The notes beneath the pieces are model-generated. The model had not been told where the DNA came from. It did not search any database and saw only the letters and a program-made list of their open reading frames with translations. DNA of 64,000 nt. It comes from Symsagittifera roscoffensis. Lineage: Eukaryota; Xenacoelomorpha; Acoela; Convolutidae. Location: positions 13,058,844 to 13,122,843 of the forward strand of contig NC_087067.1 of NCBI RefSeq assembly GCF_963678635.1, read 5' to 3'. Position numbers and translations under genes: made by a program. Positions 63,726 to 64,000 of this stretch are shown one piece after another. How positions within the stretch are numbered: position 1 is the stretch's first letter; each line of letters starts with the position of its first letter.

Positions 63726-64000
63726 TGAGAGAGCTACATGACAGAAGAAAAACTAAGCCAGGGTTTCAACCAAAGCAAAAGTCACCGTTACAAGTCTAAG
63801 TTTTTAGAAAACACAACTTCTGTATATTTTTAAAAGAAAACTGCTGCTTCTGAAAGTAAATTCCTACAAAATTTTAGCTGAATTCTTTTGTCCGACAGTC
63901 CGCTTTCTTTTCCTACTTTTTTATTCAGTAAGAGGTATATTTTTGCGAGACCCTAATTAGGAAGGAAATCTTGTTGAAAATGGTAGGAAAACATTTGGGA

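Larger units (their letters stand above)
45500..64000 (-). repeat. Array of tRNA-Ser(TGA)-family units
   Basis: About 22 tRNA-like units or fragments on the minus strand, spaced about 600-700 bp where the array is regular, in a spacer that repeats motifs such as AAACCGCTGCTTATGAAAAA, TTTAGCTGAA, CAGAAGCATGTAAA and TTATCATCCAAA. Divergence is much higher than in the plus-strand array, most of all between 45.5 and 53.2 kb. The spacers contain no ORF I would call a gene. Confidence 0.85.

Overview
The window looks like AT-rich nuclear DNA of a eukaryote. It holds two very large tandem arrays of type-II (long variable arm) serine tRNA genes and one recent, very large LTR retrotransposon. The tRNA bodies resemble nematode tRNA-Ser(GCT) and tRNA-Ser(TGA) as I remember them. 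Together with the short T-rich splice acceptors this points to a nematode, but that is inference. No bacterial operon, rRNA gene or CRISPR array was seen.

Layout. (1) 1-16974 and 35960-45075: plus-strand array of 37 tRNA-Ser(GCT)-family units. One unit occurs about every 720-730 bp, in an AT-rich spacer that is itself repeated. Only part of the units keep anticodon GCT; others carry GGT (16), GTT (6) or GAT (1), with G73 and a long arm retained. In the right half of the array GGT units alternate with GTT units as a ~1456-bp dimer. (2) 16975-35954: an 18,980-bp Ty3/gypsy-type (Metaviridae-like) element inserted in one spacer. Its 882-bp LTRs differ at one position. Removing the element plus one ACAAT target duplication restores a 729-bp unit spacing. 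(3) 45500-63725: minus-strand array of tRNA-Ser(TGA)-family units, many of them decayed, with anticodons TGA, AGA, GGA and once TCA. It contains segmental duplications and a hairpin-forming repeat.

The element reads LTR - ~3.1 kb structured leader - ORF1 (Gag, two zinc knuckles, protease, RT, RNase H) - in-frame UGA - ORF2 (integrase, acidic linker, TARG1/OARD1-like macro domain) - ORF3 and ORF4 (unrecognised, again in one frame and separated by UGA) - PPT - LTR. The leader holds five foldback modules of exactly 67 nt (ACCCTCC...GGAGGGT), three 57-nt CCCTCC modules and a 186-bp direct repeat whose two copies show compensatory stem changes. A GTCCGGGGAGT motif adjoining the 3' LTR (probable polypurine tract) recurs internally, partly as a 42-bp tandem repeat that spans the ORF1/ORF2 stop.

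The main candidates for something new are this giant retroelement (macro domain, two UGA junctions, repeated leader RNA modules, extra ORFs) and the serine tRNA arrays with non-serine anticodons.
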